This document shows, piece by piece, positions 24,807 through 34,650 of a stretch of 64,000 nt of DNA. Below the pieces are notes generated by a model, which saw nothing but the letters and a program-made list of their open reading frames with translations, did not search any database and was not told the DNA's origin. Both the position numbers and the translations under genes were made by a program. Origin of the DNA: Paenibacillus montaniterrae (GTDB taxonomy: Bacteria; Bacillota; Bacilli; Paenibacillales; Paenibacillaceae); NCBI RefSeq assembly GCF_018403185.1, contig NZ_BOSE01000001.1, forward strand, positions 1,178,001 to 1,242,000. Reading direction: 5' to 3'. The stretch's first letter is position 1, and each line of letters begins with the position of its first letter.

Positions 24807-25886
24807 ATGCGTATTCATATTACGGATGTTATTGAAAGCGACGTTTTAAAAAGTGATGTATTTAATAGCTATGGATTACATATTTTGTCGAAGAACACTG
24901 TTCTGCACAGCAAGGAAATCAGCAAGCTGATTCAGCATTCTATCGAATATATAGAAATATTGGATCGCAGCACCATCATTAATAACAGTGTTGAAGAATT
25001 CGATCAATTAGAACGTACACTAGAATCAACGGCCTCTCCGAAATGGGTTCCGCATATGAAACCAATCTATGATTCCGTCGTGCAAGACATTAAGGGGCTG
25101 TTCGATACTGCTCGCAAGGAAAACAAAATTGATACCGAGCAAGCAACAGCTGCCTTCGATCCTTTAATGCAAAACCTGCTGCTGGAGCGCGATGTTGTCT
25201 CTCTTCTATTGCTGCTGAACAATGCTGACAGCTATACGTACCAGCATTCCGTACAGGTAGGCATGCTATCCTACTATATTGCCAACTGGATTGGTCTTTC
25301 CAACGAGGAGTCGGTTCGCGTAGGCAATGCTGGATTTTTGCATGATATCGGCAAATGCAAAATCGAGCCGGACATTTTAAATAAGCCTGGCAAGCTGTCA
25401 GCCGAGGAGTACGCTGAAGTGAAGCGTCATACGATTTACGGCTATGAAATTATAAAGAATTCCACTCCTGATCAAAACATTGCGCTCGGAGCACTTCATC
25501 ACCATGAGCGAATCAACGGATCAGGCTATCCGCATGGTCTAAGGGGTGAAGATATTTCTCTTTACGGCAGAATTATTGCGGTGGCGGATATCTATAGTGC
25601 AATGATTTCCTCGCGCGTTTATCAGAAGGAGCGCGACCTGCTTTTTGTACTGAAGGAGCTTTATCGACTAAGCTTTACAGAGCTTGACCCAATTATTACG
25701 CACTCATTTATATCGCATATGATTCCAAACTTTATTGGCAAGCGCGTTACATTGAGCGATGGTCGTACTGGTACAATTATAATGACGCATCCTACTGAAT
25801 TTTTTAGTCCGCTTGTGCAAATCAATTCAGAATTCATCGATTTGACGACAGAACGGGCGTTGGAAATTACCCATGTTTATTTTTAG
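24807..25886 (+). CDS. HD-GYP domain protein (likely cyclic-di-GMP phosphodiesterase)
   Basis: The gene encodes 359 aa from ATG 24807 right after GAGGTGGA. The layout matches the protein at 20030-21136: an N-terminal region (MRIHITDVIESDVLKSDVFN) and an HD-GYP domain with YQHSVQVGMLSYY, FLHDIGKCK (about 178) and HHERINGSGYP (about 232), then the C-terminal GKRVTLSDGRTGTIIM segment. It is a cytosolic cyclic-di-GMP hydrolase candidate. Two such proteins within 4 kb on opposite strands suggest a duplication. It is followed by a terminator at 25921. Confidence 0.9.
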   Translation: MRIHITDVIESDVLKSDVFNSYGLHILSKNTVLHSKEISKLIQHSIEYIEILDRSTIINNSVEEFDQLERTLESTASPKWVPHMKPIYDSVVQDIKGLFDTARKENKIDTEQATAAFDPLMQNLLLERDVVSLLLLLNNADSYTYQHSVQVGMLSYYIANWIGLSNEESVRVGNAGFLHDIGKCKIEPDILNKPGKLSAEEYAEVKRHTIYGYEIIKNSTPDQNIALGALHHHERINGSGYPHGLRGEDISLYGRIIAVADIYSAMISSRVYQKERDLLFVLKELYRLSFTELDPIITHSFISHMIPNFIGKRVTLSDGRTGTIIMTHPTEFFSPLVQINSEFIDLTTERALEITHVYF

Positions 25887-25920
25887 TAGTCTTTCATGCT
25901 GCTAGCTTTAAATTTCATTC

Positions 25921-25957
25921 AAGCTCTTGCTTATTCATATAAGCAGGAGCTTTTTAA
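25921..25957 (+). terminator. Terminator after HD-GYP gene
   Basis: AAGCTCTTGCTTAT-TCAT-ATAAGCAGGAGCTT stem with a T run. Confidence 0.85.
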
Positions 25958-26059
25958 ATTTTTCGTTTAGAACTAAAATTTTTCTAGTTATTTTTGCGTT
26001 CATTGAGTATAGTAATGAGTGTAGAAAAAAAGAACATCTGGATAGAAAAGGAGAAGAAT

Positions 26060-27550
26060 ATGAACGCAACAACAACACATACCAATCAGGGGGAACAGCC
26101 TGATCTTCGCAACATTAAAGTCGTACCTATTGTCATTGCGCTTATAATCGGAGCATTCGTTTCTTTTCTTAACGAAACGCTTCTCGGTAACGCTATGCCT
26201 GTACTTATGCAGGATTTGAATGTTACATACGCGCAAATTCAGTGGCTGACAACCGCTTATTTGCTCGTCATTGGTGTTCTCGTGCCGATTACAGCAGTTT
26301 TGCAGCAGTGGTGGACCTCGCGTCAAATGTTTTTGATTGCCATGATTACATTTTTAGTAGGAACGATTATCGCTGCTGCCTCACCTAATTTTGCATTGCT
26401 GCTGATCGGTCGTATCGTGCAAGCATTAGGAACAGGTTTAGTAATGCCGCTAATGATGAATACCATTCTTATTATCTTCCCGCCAGAAAAACGCGGCGGT
26501 GCAATGGGACTAATGGGTCTGGTCATTATGTTTGCTCCGGCAATCGGGCCTACACTTTCTGGCGTTATTGTCGATCATATGCATTGGCGCTGGCTGTTTA
26601 TTATGGTTATTCCGCTAGCAATCATTTCAATTATTTGCGGCGCGATCTATATGAGAAACGTAACCGTCGTAACAAAGCCAAAAATTGATTTCTTGTCGAT
26701 TATATTGTCAACAATCGGCTTTGGTGGTATCGTATACGGCTTTAGCGTATCGGGCGAGTCAGAAGTAGGCTGGAATAATCCGATTGTTTACGGCAGCTTG
26801 ATTGCCGGCTCAATTTCGCTGCTTTTATTTGTTATTCGTCAGTTAAAGGTTAAAAATCCGATTCTTAATATGCGCGCGTTCCGTTTTCCTATGTTTTCAT
26901 TGATGATCGTGCTTATGTTCATTGTCATGATGTCGATGTTTTCAACGATGGTGCTGCTGCCGCTATTTTTACAAACCGTTCTGCTCGTTACTGCATTCAA
27001 ATCAGGACTTATTATGCTGCCAGCCTCGATTCTCAATGGTTTTATGGCGCCAATTACCGGCAGACTGTTCGACCGCTTCGGGCCACGCATTATAATCGTG
27101 CCTGGTATTGCCATTATCGTACTTGCCATTTGGCTGTTTACAGGAATTGATGCAACGACATCAACAGGTCAAATTATTTTCTATCATGTGCTGCTTATGA
27201 TCGGCGTATCCTTGGCGATGATGCCAACCCAAACACATGGCCTTAATCAGCTGACGCCAGATCTATATCCGCACGGTACTGCAATCTTCAGTACACTGTC
27301 GCAGGTTGCAGGCGCAATCGGCACATCGCTGTTTATTTCGCGCATGAGCAACAAGGTTGAAGAAAATGTAAGCAAGCTTGCAGACCCAACCGATCCACTG
27401 CAGCTGCTGCCGGCCCAAATTGACGGCTATCAGTCTGCGTTCCAGCTTGGTCTCGTGTTTGGCGCATTGGCACTTATTCTGTCGCTGTTCATTCGCCAAA
27501 CCAAAAAAGCTCAAGCGCCACAGCATGAGCGTGCACCGCATGGACATTAA
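26060..27550 (+). CDS. MFS multidrug exporter, DHA2 (EmrB/LmrB) type
   Basis: The gene encodes 496 aa from ATG 26060 with AAAGGAGAAG upstream. A hydrophilic N-terminus precedes 12-14 membrane helices. Family motifs are visible: FLNETLLGNAMPVLMQDLNV in helix 1 (motif D1), GRIVQALGTGLVMPLMMN, and the antiporter motif MFAPAIGPTLSGVIVDHMHWRW (motif C). It would export drugs or lipophilic cations in exchange for protons. It is monocistronic and ends before the terminator at 27595. No adjacent regulator is seen. Confidence 0.92.
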   Translation: MNATTTHTNQGEQPDLRNIKVVPIVIALIIGAFVSFLNETLLGNAMPVLMQDLNVTYAQIQWLTTAYLLVIGVLVPITAVLQQWWTSRQMFLIAMITFLVGTIIAAASPNFALLLIGRIVQALGTGLVMPLMMNTILIIFPPEKRGGAMGLMGLVIMFAPAIGPTLSGVIVDHMHWRWLFIMVIPLAIISIICGAIYMRNVTVVTKPKIDFLSIILSTIGFGGIVYGFSVSGESEVGWNNPIVYGSLIAGSISLLLFVIRQLKVKNPILNMRAFRFPMFSLMIVLMFIVMMSMFSTMVLLPLFLQTVLLVTAFKSGLIMLPASILNGFMAPITGRLFDRFGPRIIIVPGIAIIVLAIWLFTGIDATTSTGQIIFYHVLLMIGVSLAMMPTQTHGLNQLTPDLYPHGTAIFSTLSQVAGAIGTSLFISRMSNKVEENVSKLADPTDPLQLLPAQIDGYQSAFQLGLVFGALALILSLFIRQTKKAQAPQHERAPHGH

Positions 27551-27594
27551 GCTTAGCAGCGAGCTTTATCAGTTAAAATGCTAGTTGGTTAAGA

Positions 27595-27640
27595 GGGATG
27601 CTCAGAAGGTCAGGACCAAACCTGACCTTTCTGGCATCCC
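27595..27640 (+). terminator. Terminator after the MFS gene
   Basis: GGGATGC...GAAGGTCAGG-ACCAAA-CCTGACCTTTC...GCATCCC, a 20-bp interrupted stem. Confidence 0.8.
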
Positions 27641-27670
27641 TTCTTGCGTCGTGGAGCAAAGCGTTCCTCC

Positions 27671-27873
27671 GTTAGTTGCTAAAGAAACTGGGTAACGTTA
27701 TTTGTTATAAATAAAACTGTTTTCCATTCTAATGAATATAGAGCGTCTAATTAGGCGGTTTTTATTGTAATAGAAGCAGTTTTCCGCCCGTAACGTTATA
27801 CATATTCATTAGATTTCCTATCGACTCCATCTGATCATTTAACGTTGCCTAGATTCTTTAAAAGCCTTCACTG
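27671..27873. repeat. R3 nested-palindrome element, copy C
   Basis: Similar along its length to 2808-3003. Outer arms GGGTAACGTTAT and TAACGTTGCC, and perfect 12-bp inner arms TCTAATGAATAT and ATATTCATTAGA. Confidence 0.75.
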
Positions 27874-27903
27874 TAACCTCGCCGAGCGAGGAGTCTTATG
27901 GGT

Positions 27904-28064
27904 GCATTACGATGCTAAAGGCGACTCACTTCGTTTTTCGGATGCATTGCTCCTCCGCTGTAGCGTTTTTTCTTGATTGTTAAGCTTCGATGTCGAATAA
28001 ACCTCGAAGTTCTTTCAACGCTACGGAGCAATGCATCCTACAATCGCTTTTTAAATCGCAATGC
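27904..28064. repeat. R1 palindromic element
   Basis: 161 bp. The left arm starts GCATTACGAT...AAAGGCGAC...TCGGATGCATTGCTCC, and the right arm ends GGAGCAATGCATCC...ATCGCTTTTTAAATCGCAATGC, so the whole element folds back on itself. Same family as the array at 60343-60892. Confidence 0.8.
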
Positions 28065-28088
28065 TTCTCTATTTAATTTTTAAAGGTT

Positions 28089-28158
28089 GCATTACGATGT
28101 TAAAGGCGACTCACTCCGTTTTTCGGATGCTTTGCTCCTCCGCTGGTGTCTTTTTTTT
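28089..28158. repeat. R1 half-element joined to an R2 element
   Basis: Only the left R1 arm is present (GCATTACGATGTTAAAGGCG...CTCCTCCGCTG), and it runs into R2 at GAGTGCAG. The same junction is seen at 60830-60900. Confidence 0.75.
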
Positions 28159-28349
28159 GAGTGCAGGGCCAAGAAGATGGCACGATACTAGAAAACGAGG
28201 AGCGCAGCGTAGGCAATAGCTACGTGAGCACCTAAAATGTTTCCGCAGGAAACATACTTCGGAAGCATAGACTCTCGCTAGCGTTCAAGATTCGCCGTCG
28301 ACTACGCTACAGAGAAGTCACATCGTCATCAAAGCCCTGCATTTTGAAC
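28159..28349. repeat. R2 element overlapping the 3' end of cydDC
   Basis: 191 bp. The right end AAAGCCCTGCATTTTGAAC (28331-28349) lies inside the coding sequence of cydDC. The left end is cut to GAGTGCAGGGC. It belongs to the longer R2 subtype with AAACATACTTCG in the interior, as at 60898-61089. Confidence 0.85.
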
Positions 28350-31300
28350 CTCCTCTCCCAGAGCTTAGAGTAGTAGCCCCCTAACCCTAATAACCCCTCA
28401 TGCCTGCCTCGCTCCACAATTCGCCCTTGATGCAGCACAATAATTTCATCCATCTCAACTGTATCTGCAAGATGATGTGTAATCCAGAGCAGCGCGCGAT
28501 CCTTCAGCGCTTGCTGCAGGTTGCTGCGAAATGCTTTCTGTGTTAATTGATCCAGTCCTGTTGCAGGCTCGTCGAATAGCAATGCAGAGCTGGGCTTGAG
28601 CAGCGCTCTGGCTAACGCCAGCCGCTGGCGCTCTCCGCCTGACAGCTTCGCTCCGTATTCGCCTATCATCGTGTCGTAGCCCTGTGGCAGCGACATAATA
28701 AAATCGTCGATTTCGGCAAGACGCGCTGCTTCACGCAGCTGCTCAATGCTCGCTTCTCGATTGCCAAGCCGGAGATTTTCCGCAATCGTCGCATTAAACA
28801 GCTGAACCTGCTGTGTAACGACTGCAAAATGGCTCCGAACCAGCTCCTCATCAAGCGCTTCATAGCTTTGACTATTGATCGTAATCGTTCCGCTTTGCTG
28901 TGGGCGCAGCTTTAACAGCAGATGCAGCAGGCTGCTTTTTCCTGCTCCGCTTTCGCCAACTATCGCGACTTGCTTGCCTGCTGCAAGCGACAAACTAATA
29001 TTTTGCAGGGCTAGCGGTTCAGATGATTCATATTGAAAATCAACCTGCCGCAGCTCACAGTGCCAAGCTTGCTGCTCTTGCTCCTGCTCGTTCATGTTCG
29101 CTGTTTCTACTGAATTAGCTTGCGCTTGAGCTTGAACGTCCAAGCTAGCAGTTGCCTGCTGCTGCCCTTTGACTGCTTCATTCCCCTCTGCCAAGCGAAA
29201 TAAACGATTGGCAGAAGCTGTAACAGATGAGCTCATCGCAAAGGCTTGTGGCAGTGGCGCCGCCGCCTCAAAGCTGGCAAGTGCAATTAGTAAAATAGCA
29301 GGCAGCATATACGGGGCGATGGTGCCATTTGCCACCAGCGGAATAGCGAGTAGCAGCAAAACCCACATGCCAAGCTGTGTCAGGAGCGTCATAAGCCCGC
29401 TGCTAATAGCAAGCCGTCGATGCTCCTTCAGCTGATGCTGATTAAGCTGATGCTGCACCTGCTCCAGCACGGCCTGCTGATGCTTCAATTTTCCGTATTG
29501 CTGCAGGGTAGCGAGCCCGCGCAGCATATCTAGCGTTTCTTCATACAACCTCGTTCTTGCACGAACGAGACGGTCGCCACTTTGTTTGCTTACCCGATAG
29601 CTGCCATACGGCAAGCCAAGTCCAGCGCAAAGCAATAATATAAGCAAAGCTATTCCCAATACCGGATGCTGCAGGCTCATAAAGACAACGGCAAACACAA
29701 CTGTCAACGCAAATACAACAGGAGGAGCGAACAAGCGCAGGTAGAAGTTCTGCAGCTGTTCAATGTCGCTTATAATGCTGCCCAGCAGATCGCCCCCGCG
29801 CTTGCGCTGCAAAAGCATTACTCCTTTAGGCTCGATTCGCTCATACAGCCACAGCCGCAGTCGATGCAGCACCTTAAAGGTGACATTATGTGAAGCCAAG
29901 CGCTCCAAATAACGGAGCACACCGCGGGAAATTCCGAAAAACCTTACGCCAACAATCGGAATATAAAGCATAAGCACATTTTCAGGCTGTAAGGCTGCCT
30001 TGGCAATTAAATAGCCTGAGGTTCCCATCAATCCAATGTTAGCTGCAATTGTAAGAAAAGACAGCAATATCGCAAAGCCAACGAGCAGCTTATGCGCTGC
30101 TAAAAATCGCATTAAGCGGCGGCTTGCCCGCCATAGCTGAGCGAAGCTGAACGCTTCTTGCTTCGCTGAGCGTGCTTCTCCAGATAAAGCAACCCGCTCA
30201 CGCACAGCTTCCGACCTCAATGATGGATTAGCAGCTCGCTGATTAAGCTGCTCCATCTTCACTTGATCAGGCAACACCCTTGCAGCCTGCTCCCCTTTAA
30301 TCTGCATATCTCTCGCCTGCATACCATCAACCGGCATCTCGTCTGCCTGCATCCTGTCAGCCCGCGTATCATCAGCCTGCATGCTTCCGACCTGCATGCC
30401 GCCGGTCGGAAGCTCATCCGCTCCCATCGCTGCCAGCATCGCAGCAAATTTTCCTTGATTTGCTGCAAGCTGCTGCGGCGAGCCAGCCTCAATGATTCTC
30501 CCCTTTTCCATTACAATGATCTGATCAACCGCTGCGATCGTTTGCAGATGATGAGCTACGATAATCGCGCTTTTTCCTGCCAGCCACTGCTGCAGCTCAT
30601 TCATTACATACTGCTCATTGTAAACATCCAGTCCATTTGTAGCTTCATCCAGCAGCACGATAGGCGACTCCTGACGCAGCATGGCGCGAGCCAATGCCAG
30701 TCGCTGCTTCTGCCCGCCAGACAGCATAATTTGATCGGTCAGTTTCGTCTCCAGTCCAAGCGGAAGCTCGGCTACAAATTGATCAGCAGCCGCTCTGCGC
30801 AACGCCTGCCATAGCTGTTCGTCCGTTGCCTCTTCTAACCCTATTGCAATATTCTCTCTAATCGTTCCATGAAACAAATGCACATGCTGCGAAACCGTCG
30901 TCAGCTTCTGTCTCCACTGTTCAATCGACAGCTGCTTCAGCTCTACGCCATTAATGACAATTGTGCCGCCCGATGGTTTAATAAAGCCCTGCAGCAGCTC
31001 AAGCACCGTGCTCTTCCCTGCTCCCGTAGCCCCAAAGATTGCCAGTGTCTGGCCCACTTCCAGCTTGAAGGATACCTCCTGCAAAGCTGGCGCAGCATCT
31101 TGCTCATACTGGAGCGTCACATTGCGAAACTCAATCGTATAGCCTCCGTCTGCTGCTGGCTGAACCTGCTTGACATCTGCTCGCTCCGTATAGCCTTGCG
31201 GCTCTGTGTCCAATATTTGAAAAATGCGAGTCGCTGCCGAGGCGCCGTTCATGCCCGCATGAAACTGTGTGCCCAGTGCTCGAATCGGGGCATAAAACTC

Positions 31301-32152
31301 TGGCGTCAGCAGCAAAATCAAGAAAGCATGATAGAAATTCAGCTGCCCTTCAATCAAGCGCAAGCCTAGAAAAACGGCAATAACGGCCGTGCTGATTGTA
31401 GCGAACAGCTCCATAACAAATGCAGATAAAAAGGCTAATTTCAACGTAGCCATCGTAGAACGCCGATGCTCCTCGCTAATGCTGCCGATAATGCGCAGCT
31501 GGTCTTCGGAACGATTGAATATTTTCAACGTTTCAATGCCGCGCAATATTTCCTGAAAATGTCCGCCAAGGCGACCAAGCAGCTTGAATTGGCGATCTGT
31601 CCGGGCCTTCGTAAATTTGCCGATTAAAATCATAAACAGCACAAGCAGCGGCAGCGTAATCGCATAAACCAGCGCAGACAAGCCATCCTGCCCGAGCACC
31701 ACAATAAACACCGCAAACGGGACAAAGACCGATAAAACGATTTGCGGCACATATTTCGCCAAATAGCTTTCCAGCTGCTCGACGCCCTCATACAGTGTGG
31801 ACACAAGCTCTCCGCTGCGCTCGCCCTTGCTGTATTGCGGTCCAAGCTCGGCAATTTTATCGATTAGCCGCAGGCGCAGCTCGCTTTTAATGCCTTGCGC
31901 AAGTCTCGAAGCCATATAATCGCTCACCATATGCAACAGGGCGCGTACTATGATAATGGCTAGCAGCACCATCAGCAGCAGCTTTACTTCATCCAACGCG
32001 GAGCCATGCAGAAACACCTGGTCGACAATGCCCGCAACATAATGCGCTTCAGCAATGAGCGCCACTCCGCCAATGCAGCCGAATATAACGCTAATTGCCA
32101 GCAGCTTGCGACTGTCCTTTATTTGTTGAAAAAGCCTTTTTATCATACGCAT
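28307..32152 (-). CDS. cydDC: Fused CydDC ABC transporter for cytochrome bd assembly
   Basis: The gene encodes 1281 aa from ATG 32152 (a second ATG at 32146 is possible), six bases after cydB. The N-half is CydD: six membrane helices, Walker A GATGAGKST (about 371), signature LSGGQKQRLALARAM. The C-half is CydC: six helices, Walker A GESGAGKSS (about 1064), signature LSGGERQRLALARAL. CydDC exports glutathione/cysteine and haem-related thiol balance factors needed for bd oxidase assembly. In E. coli the halves are two chains. The linker at about 581-619 has repeated Met-Gln units (GMQVGSMQADD, RMQADEM, GMQARDMQIKG). The last 13 residues, FKMQGFDDDVTSL, and the stop are encoded inside an R2 repeat. 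Confidence 0.93.
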   Translation of the reverse strand: MRMIKRLFQQIKDSRKLLAISVIFGCIGGVALIAEAHYVAGIVDQVFLHGSALDEVKLLLMVLLAIIIVRALLHMVSDYMASRLAQGIKSELRLRLIDKIAELGPQYSKGERSGELVSTLYEGVEQLESYLAKYVPQIVLSVFVPFAVFIVVLGQDGLSALVYAITLPLLVLFMILIGKFTKARTDRQFKLLGRLGGHFQEILRGIETLKIFNRSEDQLRIIGSISEEHRRSTMATLKLAFLSAFVMELFATISTAVIAVFLGLRLIEGQLNFYHAFLILLLTPEFYAPIRALGTQFHAGMNGASAATRIFQILDTEPQGYTERADVKQVQPAADGGYTIEFRNVTLQYEQDAAPALQEVSFKLEVGQTLAIFGATGAGKSTVLELLQGFIKPSGGTIVINGVELKQLSIEQWRQKLTTVSQHVHLFHGTIRENIAIGLEEATDEQLWQALRRAAADQFVAELPLGLETKLTDQIMLSGGQKQRLALARAMLRQESPIVLLDEATNGLDVYNEQYVMNELQQWLAGKSAIIVAHHLQTIAAVDQIIVMEKGRIIEAGSPQQLAANQGKFAAMLAAMGADELPTGGMQVGSMQADDTRADRMQADEMPVDGMQARDMQIKGEQAARVLPDQVKMEQLNQRAANPSLRSEAVRERVALSGEARSAKQEAFSFAQLWRASRRLMRFLAAHKLLVGFAILLSFLTIAANIGLMGTSGYLIAKAALQPENVLMLYIPIVGVRFFGISRGVLRYLERLASHNVTFKVLHRLRLWLYERIEPKGVMLLQRKRGGDLLGSIISDIEQLQNFYLRLFAPPVVFALTVVFAVVFMSLQHPVLGIALLILLLCAGLGLPYGSYRVSKQSGDRLVRARTRLYEETLDMLRGLATLQQYGKLKHQQAVLEQVQHQLNQHQLKEHRRLAISSGLMTLLTQLGMWVLLLLAIPLVANGTIAPYMLPAILLIALASFEAAAPLPQAFAMSSSVTASANRLFRLAEGNEAVKGQQQATASLDVQAQAQANSVETANMNEQEQEQQAWHCELRQVDFQYESSEPLALQNISLSLAAGKQVAIVGESGAGKSSLLHLLLKLRPQQSGTITINSQSYEALDEELVRSHFAVVTQQVQLFNATIAENLRLGNREASIEQLREAARLAEIDDFIMSLPQGYDTMIGEYGAKLSGGERQRLALARALLKPSSALLFDEPATGLDQLTQKAFRSNLQQALKDRALLWITHHLADTVEMDEIIVLHQGRIVERGRHEGLLGLGGYYSKLWERRFKMQGFDDDVTSL

Positions 32153-32158
32153 TCATCC

Positions 32159-33172
32159 TTAGTAATCCAAGTGGTCTTCTACCGTAACACGCTTGCGGAA
32201 CACCCAGTAGTTCCACGCCTGATAAGCAATTACGAGCGGTACAAAGGTTAATGCAACAATCGTCATCACCTTAAGCGTATACGCGTTGGAGGCAGTGTTG
32301 TAAATCGTCAGATTCCAATCCGGGTTCAACGAAGAAATCATCACATTCGGATATAGGCACATAAATACTGTAATCGTCGACAGTACAATCGTCGCGCCAG
32401 TCATAATAAAGGCCCAGCCTGTTTTGCCTGCCTTAATAAAGAAGTGAACAGACAGCAGTGCAAAGCCTGCCAGAATCGGGATCGAGCCAGGGTTTATCCC
32501 TTGACGCGTGAACATATCTGTTTCGAAATAGCTCAGCACCACGAACAGCAGCAGCACGACACTCGTCCATTTGCCGATCCGCAAGGCGAAGGCCTCCGCT
32601 CTTTCCTTAATCGCGCCAGTTGTTTTCAAGCTTAAAAACAGCGCGCCATGCAGCAGGAACAGCAGCACAATCGCAACACCTGCCGATAACGAATACAGCG
32701 AGATCAAATCCCAGAATGTGCCTACATAGTTTTGATTGGCATCAATCGGCACTCCCCGCATCAAATTCGCCAGCGCTACCCCCCATAGCAGCGGCGGCAG
32801 CAGGCTGCCGAAGAAAATAATCCAATCCCATGTCTTTCTCCATTTTGTGCTTGCCAGCTTGCTGCGAAATTCAAAGGCAACGCCGCGGCCAATTAAGGCG
32901 AGCAGCATCAGGAACAGCGCCATATAAAAGCCGCTGAACAAGGATGCGTACCAATTGGGAAAAGCCGCAAACATCGCTCCGCCTGCCGTAATTAGCCATA
33001 CCTCATTGCCGTCCCAAAACGGGCCAATTGTATTAATCATCACGCGACGCTCAATATCGCTTTTTCCTAAAAATCTAGCGAGCATTCCAACTCCGAAGTC
33101 AAAGCCCTCTAGGAAAAAGAAGCCAACAAATAGTACAGCTATTAAGCTAAACCATAGCGTTTCAAGCATCAT
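32159..33172 (-). CDS. cydB: Cytochrome bd ubiquinol/menaquinol oxidase subunit II
   Basis: The gene encodes 337 aa from ATG 33172 with AGGAGGAGAA upstream. Eight to nine membrane helices match CydB: LFVGFFFLEGFDFGVGML at the start, GPFWDGNEVWLITAGGAMFAAFP, and GRGVAFEFRSK. CydB partners CydA in the quinol-oxidising, oxygen-reducing bd complex of the cytoplasmic membrane. It lies 56 nt after cydA and six bases before cydDC, giving the operon order cydA-cydB-cydDC. Confidence 0.96.
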   Translation of the reverse strand: MMLETLWFSLIAVLFVGFFFLEGFDFGVGMLARFLGKSDIERRVMINTIGPFWDGNEVWLITAGGAMFAAFPNWYASLFSGFYMALFLMLLALIGRGVAFEFRSKLASTKWRKTWDWIIFFGSLLPPLLWGVALANLMRGVPIDANQNYVGTFWDLISLYSLSAGVAIVLLFLLHGALFLSLKTTGAIKERAEAFALRIGKWTSVVLLLFVVLSYFETDMFTRQGINPGSIPILAGFALLSVHFFIKAGKTGWAFIMTGATIVLSTITVFMCLYPNVMISSLNPDWNLTIYNTASNAYTLKVMTIVALTFVPLVIAYQAWNYWVFRKRVTVEDHLDY

Positions 33173-33228
33173 TTCTCCTCCTCAACCATTATGTTGCTGC
33201 ATCCAGCAATCTCACACGCCACTGCGGC

Positions 33229-34626
33229 TTATATAGCCGGAATATGCTCGGCATGATCCTTTGGCGCACTGTGAATTTCATGCCCGTCATCCGTTTCAAT
33301 CCCTTTGCGCGTAAAATGAACGACGAGATAAACAAATACAGCAGCCAAAATGCCGTAAACAATCGTAAATCCTATCAAGCTGGTTGCCACCATGCCAGTC
33401 GTAACATTAGGCGATACGCCATCAGCAGTATGCTGCAAGCCAAATACGATCCACGGCTGGCGCCCAACCTCTGTCATGATCCATCCCGCCGAATTGGCAA
33501 TGTACGGCAGGAAAATCGACGGAATGAGCAGCTTCAACAGTAATGGAACCTTCTCCAACTTATTGCGTAGCATAAACCATGTTCCAAGCGCGCCGAGCAG
33601 TATCATCAGCATTCCGGCAGCTACCATAATGCGGAAGCTCCAGTACGTTGTTTTAACTGGCGGTATATAATTGCCCTCGCCATACGTTTGCACATATTGC
33701 TCCTGCAGCTCCAGCATGCCCGGCACACTTCCATATAGGCTGTTGAAGGACAAAATACTTAATGCATAAGGAATTTCCAAATTAAACTTGTTTCGCTGAT
33801 TTTCCGTATCAATGATCGCAACAACAGACCATGGCGCACTTTCGCCCGTTGTTTCCCACAGTGCTTCTGCCGCCGCCATCTTCATCGGCTGCGATTCCAT
33901 CAAATGCTGAGATTGCGAGTGACCAGCCGTAGCGGTCAGTACGCTGGAAATTAAAGCAACAACAATTGAAATCTGGAACGATTTCTTGAACAAGCCTGGC
34001 TGCTGCTTGCGCAAAATTTTGTAGCCAGAGATGCCGGCGATGAAAAATGCACCCGTAGCAAATGCTCCGAAAATAACATGCGGAAATTCAACCCATAGCT
34101 GCGGATTGCCAAGCAAGGCGAAAAAGTCGGTCATCTCGGCACGGCCATTGACAATTTCATAGCCGACCGGCTCTTGCATAAAGGCGTTGGCGCTTAAAAT
34201 CCATAGCGCTGACAAGGTAGCTGCAATCGCCACCAGCCAAATACAGGCCAGGTGAACCTTTTTCGGCAGCCGATCCCAGCCAAAGATCCATATTCCCAAA
34301 AACGTCGACTCCAGGAAGAAGGATACTAAAGCTTCTACCGCAAGTGGCCCGCCAAATACAGCACCGACGAATCTGGAATAATCAGCCCAGTTCATTCCGA
34401 ACTGAAATTCCTGCATAATTCCCGTTACAACGCCAACAGCAAAATTGAGCAGAAACAATTTGCCCCAAAATTTTGCCAAATACTTGTAAGACTCATCGTT
34501 TTTAATGACATACATCGTCTGCATAAATGCAATCAGATAAGCCAGGCCGATTGACAGCGGCACAAATAAATAATGATATACCGTTGTAATCGCAAACTGC
34601 CATCTTGATAAATCCAATGCATCCAC
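33229..34626 (-). CDS. cydA: Cytochrome bd ubiquinol/menaquinol oxidase subunit I
   Basis: The gene encodes 465 aa from GTG 34626, behind AAGGGGAGAT; upstream codons to 34794 are in frame but cross the promoter. CydA features: ALDLSRWQFAITTVYHYLF with the haem b595 ligand His, MQEFQFGMNWADYSRFVG, an early GRAEMTDFF segment before the haem b558 Met region, and a quinol loop of the short type. It ends with TEVGRQPWIVFGLQHTADGVSP. Upstream lie a TATACT -10 and a CRP/Fnr-type site centred at -41.5, consistent with induction at low oxygen. Confidence 0.96.
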   Translation of the reverse strand: MDALDLSRWQFAITTVYHYLFVPLSIGLAYLIAFMQTMYVIKNDESYKYLAKFWGKLFLLNFAVGVVTGIMQEFQFGMNWADYSRFVGAVFGGPLAVEALVSFFLESTFLGIWIFGWDRLPKKVHLACIWLVAIAATLSALWILSANAFMQEPVGYEIVNGRAEMTDFFALLGNPQLWVEFPHVIFGAFATGAFFIAGISGYKILRKQQPGLFKKSFQISIVVALISSVLTATAGHSQSQHLMESQPMKMAAAEALWETTGESAPWSVVAIIDTENQRNKFNLEIPYALSILSFNSLYGSVPGMLELQEQYVQTYGEGNYIPPVKTTYWSFRIMVAAGMLMILLGALGTWFMLRNKLEKVPLLLKLLIPSIFLPYIANSAGWIMTEVGRQPWIVFGLQHTADGVSPNVTTGMVATSLIGFTIVYGILAAVFVYLVVHFTRKGIETDDGHEIHSAPKDHAEHIPAI

Positions 34627-34650
34627 AAAGATCTCCCCTTTCAATGCCTT

